The translations under genes and the position numbers were made by a program. Of a stretch of 64,000 bases of DNA, positions 54,932 through 63,742 are shown one piece after another. The first letter of the stretch is position 1. Each line of letters starts with the position of its first letter. The notes under the pieces are model-generated. The model did not search any database. It was given only the letters and a program-made list of their open reading frames with translations, and was not told the origin of the DNA. The stretch covers positions 186,001 through 250,000 of the forward strand of contig NZ_QQWG01000002.1 of the NCBI RefSeq assembly GCF_003863355.1, given 5' to 3'. The DNA comes from Ancylomarina euxina (GTDB lineage Bacteria > Bacteroidota > Bacteroidia > Bacteroidales > Marinifilaceae).

Positions 54932-57088
54932 ATGAAAAACAAGGCGAATACATTAAGGGTTGCGGAAGAACTAGAAAGTTATAAAGACGTTTTAGATTCA
55001 ATATCAATGAAGTTAGGTCGAGAACTTAACGAGTTGGAGTTGCTAATTTATTCTGCCATGTGGGCTGAAAGGGTCTCTTATAAAAGTTCTTACCAATGGA
55101 TAAAATCTTTACCTACAGAAGGGGATCGGGTTATTGTTGGAGCAGGAATAGCAAATTCTGGGGCTGTTGATATTGGCAACGATTTATGTTGTGTTTTTAA
55201 AATGGGAAGTCACAATCATCCTTCAGGCATAGACCCCTACGAAGGGGCTGCCACCTGTGTTGGTGACGTAATTCGCGATGTTGTTTCTCTTGGTGCAAAG
55301 CCGATTATTTCTTTGAATTCGTTCCGCTTTGGTAATCAAAATCTCGATAGAACACAATGGTTGATGGAAGAGGTGAAAAAAGGTGTCTATGATTACTCTT
55401 CCTTACAATACGTCAAAAATATTAATAGTGAAATCTGTTTTAACTCTTGTTTTAATTGTAATCCTCTTGTAAATATATTAGTTGCTGGTCTTGTACATAA
55501 AGATCATCTCATTTTAAATAGAGACGTTCGTGTGGGTAGTGCCGTGTTTATTGTTGGAAATTTAACGAGTAATGATGGTATTGCTGTTGATGAAAAAACA
55601 GGTTCTGTTGCTAAAAGCAATCCCGATTTATCAAGTTCAATGATAAAAACAATTTTGGAACTAACAGAACAAAATGCCTTACTATATGTTGAAAATATGG
55701 ACATAGCAGGTTTAGTATGTGCTTGTTCATCTATTGGAGTCAGAGTTGGGTATGGCGTTGATATTGAGTTGAATAAGATTCCTTTAGCTAAGGATAATTT
55801 ATCAATAGAGGAAGTCATGTTATCTCGAACTCAGGAGAGAATGATGATTGTTGTTGATCAAACAAAGATTGAAGAGGTAAGGAATATTTTTAATAGATCT
55901 GAAGTTCTTTGTACGCAAATTGGAACGATAGTAGAGAATGAGACATTAACTTTCTTTGATGATAATGATGTAGTTGCAGAATTTTTTCCGGAGGACCTTG
56001 TTATGGGCTATACCGCTCCTCAAGAAAATAGAAGATATATCCCTTTAACTGAAAGTAATCATAGAGATCTTTTAGAAACTATTCCTGAGCCAGATGACTA
56101 TTGGAAATTGATTAAACACTTGTTGAAAGATAAGAATATTGGTGTTAAATTGCACATACAGTTGCATGATCAAGTAGAAGAAAATCATTCACCTTCTGAT
56201 GCCATTGTTTTGTATGATAAAAACATAAATCCTCTGTGTTTTACAATTTCTGGAAACTCCAATTATTGCAATTCTAACCCTTTTGTTGGGACTCAGATTA
56301 ATATGGCAATGGCTGTGCGTCGAATTACATGTACAGGTGGAAAAGCTATAGGGATTAATGATTGTTTGAATTTAGGAAGTTTGTTAGATGAGAAAGTATA
56401 TGCTCAACTTGTCGAATCGGTTGAAGGTTTATCCGAAGCTTGTCAATTTTATGATATTCCGGTTTTAGGAGGTAATGTTAGTTTTTATAACGAAAGTACG
56501 ATTGAGGGAAATCGTATTTCTATTCAGCCAACTCCCGTAATAGGAATGATGGGGATGTTGGATTCATCGCAGCATCATACCTCATATATTTACAGAAAGA
56601 AAGGGGATATGATATTCCTTATTGGACAGTCTCATAATGATATTGCTGGATCACAATATTTGCAGAGTATTAGAAAAGGGACTCCTGAGGGAATTCCTTA
56701 CTTTTCACTTTATGAAGAGAAAAAAGTGAATGATTGTGTTCATAAATTGATCAAACAGAAATTGATTGTTTCGGCTCATAGCGTAGATGAGGGAGGTTTG
56801 TTTTTTAATCTAGTTGCATCATCTATGCCATTAGGATTTGGCTTTGATATTACTTCACCTGCCGAAGTTAGAAAAGATGCTTTTTTGTTTGGTGAATCTC
56901 AATCAAGAGTTGTTGTTTCGGTGTCAATGGAAAACGAAGATGATTTTATTGATGCTATGATGGAGTATGGGGTGTCTTTTTCAACTTTGGGGCATGTTAC
57001 TAAAGGTGAATTGAGAATTGATGATATTCCTTTTGGTTTTATTGATGATTATAAAACCGATTTTCAGTTGAGTTCTCCTTTTGATTGA
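54932..57088 (+). CDS. PurL-like protein with degenerate active-site motifs
   Basis: A 718-residue protein with the domain order of small PurL (two AIR-synthase-like repeats). Landmarks remain: FKMGSHNHPSGIDPYEGAAT, NSFRFG, NPLVN, GGNVSFYNE and PTPVIGMMG. Others are changed. MWSEHCSYKSS of true PurL is here MWAERVSYKSS (43-53), with R47 and V48 in place of His and Cys. The GYGNxxGxPTVGGE loop is replaced by a stretch with DYSSLQYVKNINSE. Many Bacteroidota have a long single-chain PurL, so this is probably a paralogue with another role. Catalysis of FGAM formation is doubtful. Confidence 0.72.
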   Translation: MKNKANTLRVAEELESYKDVLDSISMKLGRELNELELLIYSAMWAERVSYKSSYQWIKSLPTEGDRVIVGAGIANSGAVDIGNDLCCVFKMGSHNHPSGIDPYEGAATCVGDVIRDVVSLGAKPIISLNSFRFGNQNLDRTQWLMEEVKKGVYDYSSLQYVKNINSEICFNSCFNCNPLVNILVAGLVHKDHLILNRDVRVGSAVFIVGNLTSNDGIAVDEKTGSVAKSNPDLSSSMIKTILELTEQNALLYVENMDIAGLVCACSSIGVRVGYGVDIELNKIPLAKDNLSIEEVMLSRTQERMMIVVDQTKIEEVRNIFNRSEVLCTQIGTIVENETLTFFDDNDVVAEFFPEDLVMGYTAPQENRRYIPLTESNHRDLLETIPEPDDYWKLIKHLLKDKNIGVKLHIQLHDQVEENHSPSDAIVLYDKNINPLCFTISGNSNYCNSNPFVGTQINMAMAVRRITCTGGKAIGINDCLNLGSLLDEKVYAQLVESVEGLSEACQFYDIPVLGGNVSFYNESTIEGNRISIQPTPVIGMMGMLDSSQHHTSYIYRKKGDMIFLIGQSHNDIAGSQYLQSIRKGTPEGIPYFSLYEEKKVNDCVHKLIKQKLIVSAHSVDEGGLFFNLVASSMPLGFGFDITSPAEVRKDAFLFGESQSRVVVSVSMENEDDFIDAMMEYGVSFSTLGHVTKGELRIDDIPFGFIDDYKTDFQLSSPFD

Positions 57089-57143
57089 TTCGAAATCATG
57101 TAAATAAAAGTAAGTTTTGTAATCGGCTTGTCTTGACAATTAA

Positions 57144-57151
57144 TATATTTG
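57144..57151 (+). promoter_or_regulatory. -7 box (TATATTTG) for menG/ubiE
   Basis: TATATTTG followed by CG matches TAnnTTTG. It lies 75 bases before the GTG at 57227 and supports that start, because a TTG at 57149 would fall inside the promoter. The nearest TTTG upstream is 24 bases away, which is longer than usual. Confidence 0.5.
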
Positions 57152-57226
57152 CGTTTGGTTTCTCAATTCTATTTTTTTAGAGAATCTCAATTATCAGATT
57201 TATTAACCTTACGAAAATATATTTTA

Positions 57227-57946
57227 GTGGTCAATCCATATAAAGATTTAGATAAAGGAAAAAAAGCACAGGTTGCCCTGATGTTCAACAATATAGCTAG
57301 GAAGTATGATTTTCTAAATCATTTCCTTTCTCTTGGGATCGACAAGCTATGGCGAAAAAAAGCCATAAAACTGCTTCGTTCTCATCAGCCTAAACGGATG
57401 TTAGATATTGCTACTGGTACCGGCGATTTTGCTATTGCTGCCCTAAAATTGAATCCCGATTCAGTTGTTGGTATTGATATTTCAACAGAAATGTTGGCTG
57501 TTGGTCGAGAGAAAATTGCCAAAAAAGGATTAGAAAATAAAATTCAGCTTTTCGAAGGAGATTCTGAAAATATTCGGTTTGATAATAATTCATTTGATGC
57601 TATCACTGTTGCCTTTGGAGTTCGGAATTTTGAGAATCTGGAAAAAGGAATTAGTGAAATGTATCGTGTGTTAGATAAAGGGGGAAAGCTTGTTGTCTTG
57701 GAGTTTTCAAAACCACGCAAGTTCCCGATTAAGCAAATCTACAACTTCTATTTTTTCAAAATTCTGCCTTTTTGTGGGCGTATCGTTTCAAAAGATATGT
57801 CAGCTTATACTTATTTACCTGAATCTGTTGAGAATTTTCCTGACGGAGATAAATTTCTTGAGATTTGTAAATCTTGCGGTTTCAATACGGTGAAGGAGCA
57901 AAGATTAAGTTTTGGTATTGCCTCGATCTATATTGGGACTAAGTAG
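57227..57946 (+). CDS. menG: Demethylmenaquinone methyltransferase
   Basis: A 239-residue SAM-dependent methyltransferase, also named UbiE. Start GTG gives VNPYKD, then KAQVALMFNNIARKYDFLNHFLSLGIDKLWR, the usual opening. The SAM-binding loop is DIATGTGDFAIAAL, and the later VAFGVRNFENLEKGI and VLEFSKP are family motifs. It performs the last C-methylation of menaquinone, the respiratory quinone of this phylum. The gene pair with porT directly downstream is a known Bacteroidota arrangement. A longer version starting with TTG at 57149 is rejected because that codon lies in the promoter. Confidence 0.92.
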   Translation: MVNPYKDLDKGKKAQVALMFNNIARKYDFLNHFLSLGIDKLWRKKAIKLLRSHQPKRMLDIATGTGDFAIAALKLNPDSVVGIDISTEMLAVGREKIAKKGLENKIQLFEGDSENIRFDNNSFDAITVAFGVRNFENLEKGISEMYRVLDKGGKLVVLEFSKPRKFPIKQIYNFYFFKILPFCGRIVSKDMSAYTYLPESVENFPDGDKFLEICKSCGFNTVKEQRLSFGIASIYIGTK

Positions 57947-57997
57947 AACAATAATATTTAAATAATCAGGTTATTTATTGAAACAACATATTTAAGT

Positions 57998-58717
57998 TTG
58001 AAGAAAGTACTTATTATATTATTGCTCTTATTCTCGTCTAGTTATCTATATTCTCAAGGGGTTTATCGTTCTGGTCATATCTTAAATAATCAAAAAGTTG
58101 ATCAGAAACGATTACATTTTGGCTTTACTTTAGGGCTGAATGCTATGGACTATGCCATTAAGAATTCAGCTAAAGATAATATACGAGCAGAACAAGTGAC
58201 TTTTTCACCTGGTTTTTCAGTAGGAATTGTCTCTGATTTGAAATTGCATGAGAATTTTTCTTTACGTTTTCAGCCCGGGTTAGAGTTTGGCGAACGTACA
58301 ATTTTTTATTCTGACGATTCTGATTTAGCTACTCCTCCAGTGGAAACAACACTTGAGAGTGTTGTGATAAACCTGCCATTTTTATTAAAGTATAGAGCAA
58401 AGAGACTTGATAATTTCCGACCTTATTTGGTTGGAGGTTTTAGTTATAAAATGGATGTTCAGGCTCCAAGTTATTTAGATCCAGAAGATAATGTGATGGT
58501 CAGCCTAAAGCCAAATTATTTTTGCTTAGAGTTAGGGGCTGGGATCGATTTTTATTTACCATACTTCAAGTTTGCAACGGAGTTGAAGTTCTCTCTTGGT
58601 TTGCATGATATTTTGAATCATAAACTTGATCCTGAAAATCCAGATGCAAATTTTTACACTCATTCAATCAATAGGATGAGTTCGAAAGTGGTGACGCTTT
58701 CTTTTCATTTCGAATAA
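57998..58717 (+). CDS. porT: PorT-like outer-membrane protein (type IX secretion)
   Basis: A 239-residue protein with signal peptide MKKVLIILLLLFSSSYLYSQ and an eight-stranded beta-barrel of the outer-membrane protein type: FGFTLGLNAMDYAI, FSPGFSVGIVSDLKLHENFSLRFQPGLEFGER, FLLKYRAKRLDNFRPYLVGG and a terminal FHFE. PorT is required for type IX secretion and gliding in this phylum. The start codon is TTG; no in-frame ATG lies upstream, and the signal peptide begins right there. It follows menG by 51 bases, the usual neighbour. Confidence 0.82.
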   Translation: MKKVLIILLLLFSSSYLYSQGVYRSGHILNNQKVDQKRLHFGFTLGLNAMDYAIKNSAKDNIRAEQVTFSPGFSVGIVSDLKLHENFSLRFQPGLEFGERTIFYSDDSDLATPPVETTLESVVINLPFLLKYRAKRLDNFRPYLVGGFSYKMDVQAPSYLDPEDNVMVSLKPNYFCLELGAGIDFYLPYFKFATELKFSLGLHDILNHKLDPENPDANFYTHSINRMSSKVVTLSFHFE

Positions 58718-58739
58718 GATACACCTTTTACATACCCAT

Positions 58740-60302
58740 ATGATTACCGAAATTAATTTGGTTTTAAGTCCGCGCGAAGCTTCAGAAGAAAGTTTCTATA
58801 AACCATTAGTGGCCAATAATTTGAAAATATATGCTTCTAGGATTACTGGAATTCAGATTCTTCGTCGATCAATAGATGCTAGACAACGAAATGTCAAAAT
58901 TAACATGCGTTTTCGTGTGGCTTACGATGAGGATTTCCCTGATTTGAAATTGTCTGATTTTAGTTATCAGGATGTATCTGATAGAAAGAAAGTGATTGTA
59001 GTAGGAGCAGGTCCTGCAGGACTGTTTGCTGCTCTTAGGTTGATTGAGTTAGGCTATTGCCCTATTGTATTGGAAAGAGGTAAGCGTGTTGAGGATAGAA
59101 AGAAAGATCTTGCAGCAATCCATAAAAATAGAACTATTAATCCTGATTCAAATTATAGTTTTGGTGAAGGAGGAGCTGGTACATTTTCTGATGGTAAATT
59201 GTATACGCGTTCTAAAAAACGAGGTAATCTCAAGAAAATATTAGAAGTTTTGCACTTTCACGGAGCTCAGGAAGATATACTGATTGATGCTCATCCACAT
59301 ATTGGAACAGATGTATTGCCTAAAGTGATTGTTAGAATTAGAGAGAGTATTATTCAGGCTGGAGGCGAAGTTCATTTTTCAACAAAGGTGAATCATTTAC
59401 TTGTAAGTGATAACAAGATATCTGGCGTTAGAATTGAGTCTGGTGATGAAATTAAGGCCGAAGCGGTTATTTTAGCAACAGGTCATTCAGCTCGTGATAT
59501 ATATTATCTTTTGGATTCCCAGAAAATAACTATTGAAGCAAAGACATTTGCAGTGGGCGTCCGTATTGAGCATTCCCAGAATTTAATAGATCAGATTCAG
59601 TATCATAATCCTGATGGCCGTGGTGAATATTTGCCAGCGGCAAGTTATAGCTTTGTTCAGCAGGTTGATGGACGTGGAGTGTATTCGTTTTGTATGTGTC
59701 CTGGTGGTGTGATTGTACCAGCTGCGACAGGGAACAATCAGCAAGTTGTAAACGGGATGTCATCCTCGCGAAGGAATACTGCTTTTGCTAATTCCGGGAT
59801 GGCTGTTGAAGTCATGGAAGAAGATTTGAAAGAATTTGAGGAATATGGTGCTTTAGCTGGGATAAAATTTCAAGAAAAAATAGAGGCTTTGGCTTTTGAA
59901 AAAGGCGGTTCTGATTTAACTGCTCCAGCTCAGTGTATGTATGATTTTGTAAAAGGTATTCGTAGTTCAAGTCTTCCTCAATCTTCATATCAACCAGGAC
60001 TCAAAAGTTCAGCCTTGCATGAGTGGTTGCCTAAGCATATTAGTTACCGTCTTCAGGAGGGATTTAAGGCCTTTGGGAACAAATCAAAAGGCTTTCTTAC
60101 CAATGAGGCGGTAATTCTGGCAGTGGAGTCTAGAACGTCTTCTCCTGTTAGAATCCCTCGTGACAATAAAACCTTACAACATATACAAGTTTCTGGTTTA
60201 TTTCCGTGTGGAGAAGGGGCTGGTTATGCTGGAGGAATTGTGTCTGCCGCAATGGATGGTGAACGTTGTGCTGAAGCCTTTCATAATTTGCTTCTCGAAT
60301 AA
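58740..60302 (+). CDS. FAD-dependent dehydrogenase of the COG2509 type
   Basis: A 520-residue flavoprotein. The FAD loop VVGAGPAGLFAALRLIELG starts near residue 85, after an N-terminal domain of about 80 residues (LVLSPREASEESFYKPL, KINMRFRVAYDED) that is characteristic of this family. FGEGGAGTFSDGKLYTRSK, VILATGHSARDIYYLL and PCGEGAGYAGGIVSAAMDGERCAEA are further motifs. Substrate and physiological role are not established for this widespread family. It lies 22 bases downstream of porT. Confidence 0.85.
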   Translation: MITEINLVLSPREASEESFYKPLVANNLKIYASRITGIQILRRSIDARQRNVKINMRFRVAYDEDFPDLKLSDFSYQDVSDRKKVIVVGAGPAGLFAALRLIELGYCPIVLERGKRVEDRKKDLAAIHKNRTINPDSNYSFGEGGAGTFSDGKLYTRSKKRGNLKKILEVLHFHGAQEDILIDAHPHIGTDVLPKVIVRIRESIIQAGGEVHFSTKVNHLLVSDNKISGVRIESGDEIKAEAVILATGHSARDIYYLLDSQKITIEAKTFAVGVRIEHSQNLIDQIQYHNPDGRGEYLPAASYSFVQQVDGRGVYSFCMCPGGVIVPAATGNNQQVVNGMSSSRRNTAFANSGMAVEVMEEDLKEFEEYGALAGIKFQEKIEALAFEKGGSDLTAPAQCMYDFVKGIRSSSLPQSSYQPGLKSSALHEWLPKHISYRLQEGFKAFGNKSKGFLTNEAVILAVESRTSSPVRIPRDNKTLQHIQVSGLFPCGEGAGYAGGIVSAAMDGERCAEAFHNLLLE

Positions 60303-60324
60303 TATTGTAAAAATTAATAGTTAT

Positions 60325-60365
60325 AAAAAAAGCCTTTCGAATTAATATTCGAAAGGCTTTTTTTT
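60325..60365. terminator. Bidirectional terminator between the FAD dehydrogenase and tRNA-Trp
   Basis: AGCCTTTCGAAT (60331-60342) and ATTCGAAAGGCT (60347-60358) are fully complementary. A-rich and T-rich flanks allow use from both sides. Confidence 0.85.
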
Positions 60366-60366
60366 G

Positions 60367-60439
60367 CACGGGCGGAGAGACTCGAACTCCCGACACCTGG
60401 TTTTGGAGACCAGTGCTCTACCAACTGAGCTACGCCCGT
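60367..60439 (-). tRNA. tRNA-Trp (anticodon CCA)
   Basis: 73 bases on the minus strand. The acceptor stem is ACGGGCG with CGCCCGT, then discriminator G. The D arm is TAGCTCAGTTGGTAGAGCA, the anticodon loop is in CTGGTCTCCAAAACCAG, and the T arm is in GGGAGTTCGAGTCTC. CCA is not encoded. Confidence 0.96.
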
Positions 60440-60473
60440 ATTTGATTGAGGTGTTATCCCCTTTGTTCGCTGA

Positions 60474-60504
60474 CAAAAGTAGAACAAATTATGACATCTG
60501 CAAA
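60474..60504 (-). promoter_or_regulatory. Bacteroidota-type promoter of tRNA-Trp
   Basis: On the minus strand TTTG (60501-60504) is followed 19 bases later by TACTTTTG (60474-60481). Both boxes match the TTTG-N19-TAnnTTTG consensus, and the tRNA starts 35 bases after the -7 box. Confidence 0.8.
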
Positions 60505-60685
60505 TCGTTTTATGAAAGAAAGAATAAGTTTTTTTCTTTCTGAAAGGCTCGATTTTGCTACTGTTTTAAGAATGAGCTTTTTAGTTTGGAATATTTAGGC
60601 TTTAATTTTTTAATGAATTTTTCATTTAAAAGTATTAAATTATGAATTATAGGTTTCGACTGTCATATTTTTAAAAATAACAGAT

Positions 60686-61123
60686 ATGAAAAACGCTAAA
60701 AAGGAATATAGTAATGGTGAAATTACTGTTGTATATCGGACTGATTTGTGTATTCACTCTGAAGTATGCTCAAAAGGATTAGCATCGGTTTTCCAACCTG
60801 GGAGTCAACCCTGGATAAAAATTAATGCTGCAAGCAATGATGAAATTATGAAGCAAGTGCAAAAATGCCCAACAAAAGCACTTTCATTTTATGTAAATAT
60901 GCCAGATGAGGAAGAACGAGAAAGTCCGATTGCTCTTGAATCAGGATTGAAAGTAAGGGTTTTGACAAAGGGCCCGTTAATGATTGAAGGGTCTATAACA
61001 TTGGTAAATACTAATGGACAGAGAGAAATTAAATCAGGCGAAACGTATTTTTGCCGATGTGGTACATCTAAGAATAAACCATTTTGTGATGGGTCACACA
61101 ATGTAATTGATTTTGAAGATTAA
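60686..61123 (+). CDS. Fer4_19-CDGSH two-domain iron-sulfur protein
   Basis: A 145-residue protein. The N-terminal part (about 8-72) is a divergent mono-cluster ferredoxin domain with C22, C28 and C61 (LCIHSEVC; KCP). The C-terminal part carries a CDGSH-type [2Fe-2S] site made of C123, C125, C134 and H138 (FCRCGTSKNKPFCDGSHN). Proteins of this architecture are common in bacteria; a redox or cluster-transfer role is assumed. A lone gene with a strong terminator behind it. Confidence 0.88.
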   Translation: MKNAKKEYSNGEITVVYRTDLCIHSEVCSKGLASVFQPGSQPWIKINAASNDEIMKQVQKCPTKALSFYVNMPDEEERESPIALESGLKVRVLTKGPLMIEGSITLVNTNGQREIKSGETYFCRCGTSKNKPFCDGSHNVIDFED

Positions 61124-61161
61124 AAAAAAGCTCTGATACATTTTGTATCAGAGCTTTTTTT
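61122..61161. terminator. Bidirectional terminator between the CDGSH and hibernation-factor genes
   Basis: AAAAGCTCTGATAC and GTATCAGAGCTTTT form a 14-pair stem around a short loop, with A and T runs on its flanks. Two genes converge on it. Confidence 0.9.
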
Positions 61162-61175
61162 AAAGGGATAGAAGA

Positions 61176-61463
61176 TTATTTCTCCTTATTTTTTAGAATC
61201 TGAATTCTTAAAGCATCAGCAACAAGTTCTGCAGCCGCCTCAAATGAATTAGATTGTTTTCTAGCGAAAAGTTCATTTCCTGGAACATTCACTTTTACTT
61301 CAACAACTTTATTCGCTTTAGGATCTGAATTTTCAATATTTAAAGTGACAATATAATCACTAATATTATTATCGAACTTATTTAGTTTACTCAACTTCTG
61401 ATTGATAAAAGCTTCAAGTTTCTTATCTGCTTTAAAACCTACGGATTGCATCTTCATATTCAT
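61176..61463 (-). CDS. hpf: Ribosome hibernation-promoting factor, short form (HPF/RaiA)
   Basis: A 95-residue protein of the short HPF/RaiA family. MQSVGFKADKKLEAFINQKLSKL, VEVKVNVPGNELFARKQSNSFEAAAELVADAL and the lysine-rich end fit. It binds the small ribosomal subunit and stops translation in stationary phase. The ATG at 61463 is fixed by an AGGAGG seven bases before it; the GTG at 61466 is therefore rejected. The C-terminal dimerisation domain of long HPF is absent. Confidence 0.88.
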   Translation of the reverse strand: MNMKMQSVGFKADKKLEAFINQKLSKLNKFDNNISDYIVTLNIENSDPKANKVVEVKVNVPGNELFARKQSNSFEAAAELVADALRIQILKNKEK

Positions 61464-61470
61464 CACAATT

Positions 61471-61476
61471 CCTCCT
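61471..61476 (-). promoter_or_regulatory. Strong Shine-Dalgarno site (AGGAGG) of hpf
   Basis: The minus strand reads AGGAGG, then seven bases, then ATG. It decides the start of hpf. Such a full Shine-Dalgarno sequence is unusual in Bacteroidota and is not seen before the other genes I checked here. Confidence 0.75.
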
Positions 61477-61733
61477 ATATTTTATTGCTCAAGAGAGCAT
61501 GAGTTAATATTTCGTTAAATAGTAACTGATCAGTGATAAATGTGCACAGTTGGCTTGTAATAGCCGTTTTGATTAATCTTATTACCCTGAAAGTAGGTAT
61601 AATTTTTCAATTAGGAAAGCGTTTGTGAGGAATTATTATGATGAAAAAGTGTTAATTAAACTTAAGAGCCTTATTTCTAGAAGTAATAGCCTCGGAAATT
61701 TCTTCTAAATATAAGTTAGGGACTTGTTTTATA

Positions 61734-62357
61734 CTATTTATTTTGATTTCTGGACACTGAATTTAGCACATGGTAGAGCTGATCATCAAGAAAATAATTT
61801 TCGAAATCAGCCATTATACTTTTAAATAGAGGTAAAGTTTTGCCTTCCATTATAAGTAACATGTCACCTAAGTTGTGATCTGCAATCTTAATAGGAATGT
61901 AAACGGCTTGTTTCCCTGATTTAAGTTTAAATTTTGTGATTGTGTCAGATTTGAATTTAGTAATTTCTTCACCAGAATTGTAGATGTATTTTTCGCATCC
62001 ATTGAAATGGAAGTTGCCTCCAATTACATTTGCTCCTGGGTAATTAAAAAAAGTGATAATGAAATCGGCAACCTCTTTTTGGAAATCCTCACAGTTCTTA
62101 TAAGATTCGAGTGCAACTTTATCTTTAATTGTATCGAATTTTCTTGAGAGTTTATATGGAATAGAAAGTATCGTATAGAAATAGACACCGGATACTACAG
62201 CTAGAAGTGTTCCCATTATTGTAGTGGGGATTTGCCATAGGCTTATACCAAAAACTAATTCAACACCATACCACGAGCAAGTAGACCATACTAGAATCCA
62301 AAAAGTCAATAGTAATTGCAAAGAGAATTTATAGATGATTTCAAATGAACTAAACAT
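61734..62357 (-). CDS. Membrane protein of unknown function
   Basis: A 207-residue protein. Two hydrophobic helices (about 12-34 and 40-68) precede a soluble domain (about 75-207) with ANVIGGNFHFNGCEKYIYNSGEE and KQAVYIPIKIADHNLGDMLLIMEGK, probably beta-rich. It would be anchored in the inner membrane with its larger part on one side. I do not recognise the family. It lies 68 bases downstream of the cation exchanger gene on the same strand and may share its transcript. Confidence 0.6.
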   Translation of the reverse strand: MFSSFEIIYKFSLQLLLTFWILVWSTCSWYGVELVFGISLWQIPTTIMGTLLAVVSGVYFYTILSIPYKLSRKFDTIKDKVALESYKNCEDFQKEVADFIITFFNYPGANVIGGNFHFNGCEKYIYNSGEEITKFKSDTITKFKLKSGKQAVYIPIKIADHNLGDMLLIMEGKTLPLFKSIMADFENYFLDDQLYHVLNSVSRNQNK

Positions 62358-62425
62358 GATTTTTTCAATTTAAATATTGAATGAAACTTAAAGTTAGATC
62401 TATCATTAAATATAAGCAAAAACTT

Positions 62426-63622
62426 TTACCAGCTTGAAGTGAAATAATTAGCGATTAATTGAAGATATTCACCTAAACCTCCAGGTTGTCTAAGATACTT
62501 AATAAATGAACCTGCTGTTTGTGCAAGAAAAGATTCACTGCCTGTGTAATATTCTGCAGCACCAATGGCATATAATATAAATAGGATATACAAAATACCT
62601 AATAAAACAACGTGGCGTTTTCTTAAAACTGTGCTGAAGTAGAAGATTCCAATAGTTAGTAGGGTAACTATTAATAATACAACCCGAATATCAACAAGGG
62701 TTGATCCTGCTTCGGTAAATTCAATCTTTTGACCCGTGAATAATAAAAACAAGGCAAGCGGAAGTCCCAAGCTAATTGATATGTCAAAAATATTCGATCC
62801 CAAAATATTAGCCAGAGAATCATCGTAGTTTCCTTTTTTAGCATCTCTAATTGATATGATGGTGTCCGGAACACTGCTCGCAGCTGCAATTAATATCAAT
62901 GCAACAAACAATGGGTTTATTCCTAAGGAATCTGAAATTGCTTTACAACCCTCAACGAGTCCAGCGCAAGCTGCTGCTATGACCAAAGTGGATCCTACTA
63001 AAAGTAGCCAGCTTCGGCGTTTTCTTCCCTTGTTAAATTTCAATACGTATTTAAGGTACACACCGTCTTCACTTTCTTCATTGGTTTGAGGTTCAGGATT
63101 ATCGTTCTTTCTCATCGATAACATGGTGTATGCAAGATAAACAAGATAAAAAAGTGTAAATGCCCAGCCGTGCCAATGTGTGATATATTTACTCGAAAGC
63201 AATATGATGAGTAGGATTTCGGCAGCTATAAGAAATAGACCATCTCGAAGAATAACTTTTTTGCTGATTTTTAATCCAATGACTCCTGGCACAGTTGCTA
63301 AAACAGTTCCAATAACTAGCATGGGGATAGCAATGCTATTAAATATAGCAGAACCTGTATTGCCGCCAATACTTGCTGCTAAATCTCTTGCCAGATTGGC
63401 GTGTGAAGCAAATAGAAGAAAAAAGACTGTTGTTAAAAGTTCGGGAATTGATGATCCAATTGCGTTTAGTGAAGCTCCTTTTACACCCTCACTCATATTT
63501 CTACCTAGATAGTCAGTTGCAACCTCAAAGCTATTACATGATTTTGCTATAACTATGGAGCAAAAGATCATTAACGAGAGACCTCCATACCAAGTATGGA
63601 ATATGAAATTGAAGATATCCAT
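62426..63622 (-). CDS. Sodium/calcium exchanger-like membrane protein (CaCA superfamily)
   Basis: A 398-residue antiporter with about ten membrane helices in two inverted halves. The two alpha repeats are visible: GASLNAIGSSIPELLTTVFF (E61) and AAASSVPDTIISI, followed by NILGSNIFDISISLGLP. A hydrophilic loop of about 35 residues (NDNPEPQTNEESEDG) separates the halves. The second repeat has Asp (SSVPDT) where classical exchangers have Glu, a change seen in many prokaryotic members. The transported cation is not certain. Confidence 0.85.
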   Translation of the reverse strand: MDIFNFIFHTWYGGLSLMIFCSIVIAKSCNSFEVATDYLGRNMSEGVKGASLNAIGSSIPELLTTVFFLLFASHANLARDLAASIGGNTGSAIFNSIAIPMLVIGTVLATVPGVIGLKISKKVILRDGLFLIAAEILLIILLSSKYITHWHGWAFTLFYLVYLAYTMLSMRKNDNPEPQTNEESEDGVYLKYVLKFNKGRKRRSWLLLVGSTLVIAAACAGLVEGCKAISDSLGINPLFVALILIAAASSVPDTIISIRDAKKGNYDDSLANILGSNIFDISISLGLPLALFLLFTGQKIEFTEAGSTLVDIRVVLLIVTLLTIGIFYFSTVLRKRHVVLLGILYILFILYAIGAAEYYTGSESFLAQTAGSFIKYLRQPGGLGEYLQLIANYFTSSW

Positions 63623-63742
63623 GTTTTTTTCTAAATAGATGAGTTTAGACCTTGTTCTTATTTATGTCCCGAAAATAAAGGTAATTTTTTAATTAAAATC
63701 GGTAAAGTCATTATTTAAATATCATAGATTTTATCTGATCAG

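Noticed and set aside
54723-55007. A minus-strand frame of 94 codons in front of the PurL-like gene
   Set aside because: It overlaps the start of the PurL-like gene, has no signal or family motif, and the other strand explains the region.
57149-57226. Longer menG start at TTG
   Set aside because: The codon lies in a TATATTTG promoter box, and the added 26 residues are not part of the methyltransferase family.
57690-57893. A 67-codon frame inside menG
   Set aside because: It overlaps the conserved VLEFSKP part of menG, and its residue make-up is that of a shadow frame.
63180-63512. A + strand frame of 110 codons opposite the cation exchanger
   Set aside because: It is the antisense of conserved membrane helices and repeats their composition.
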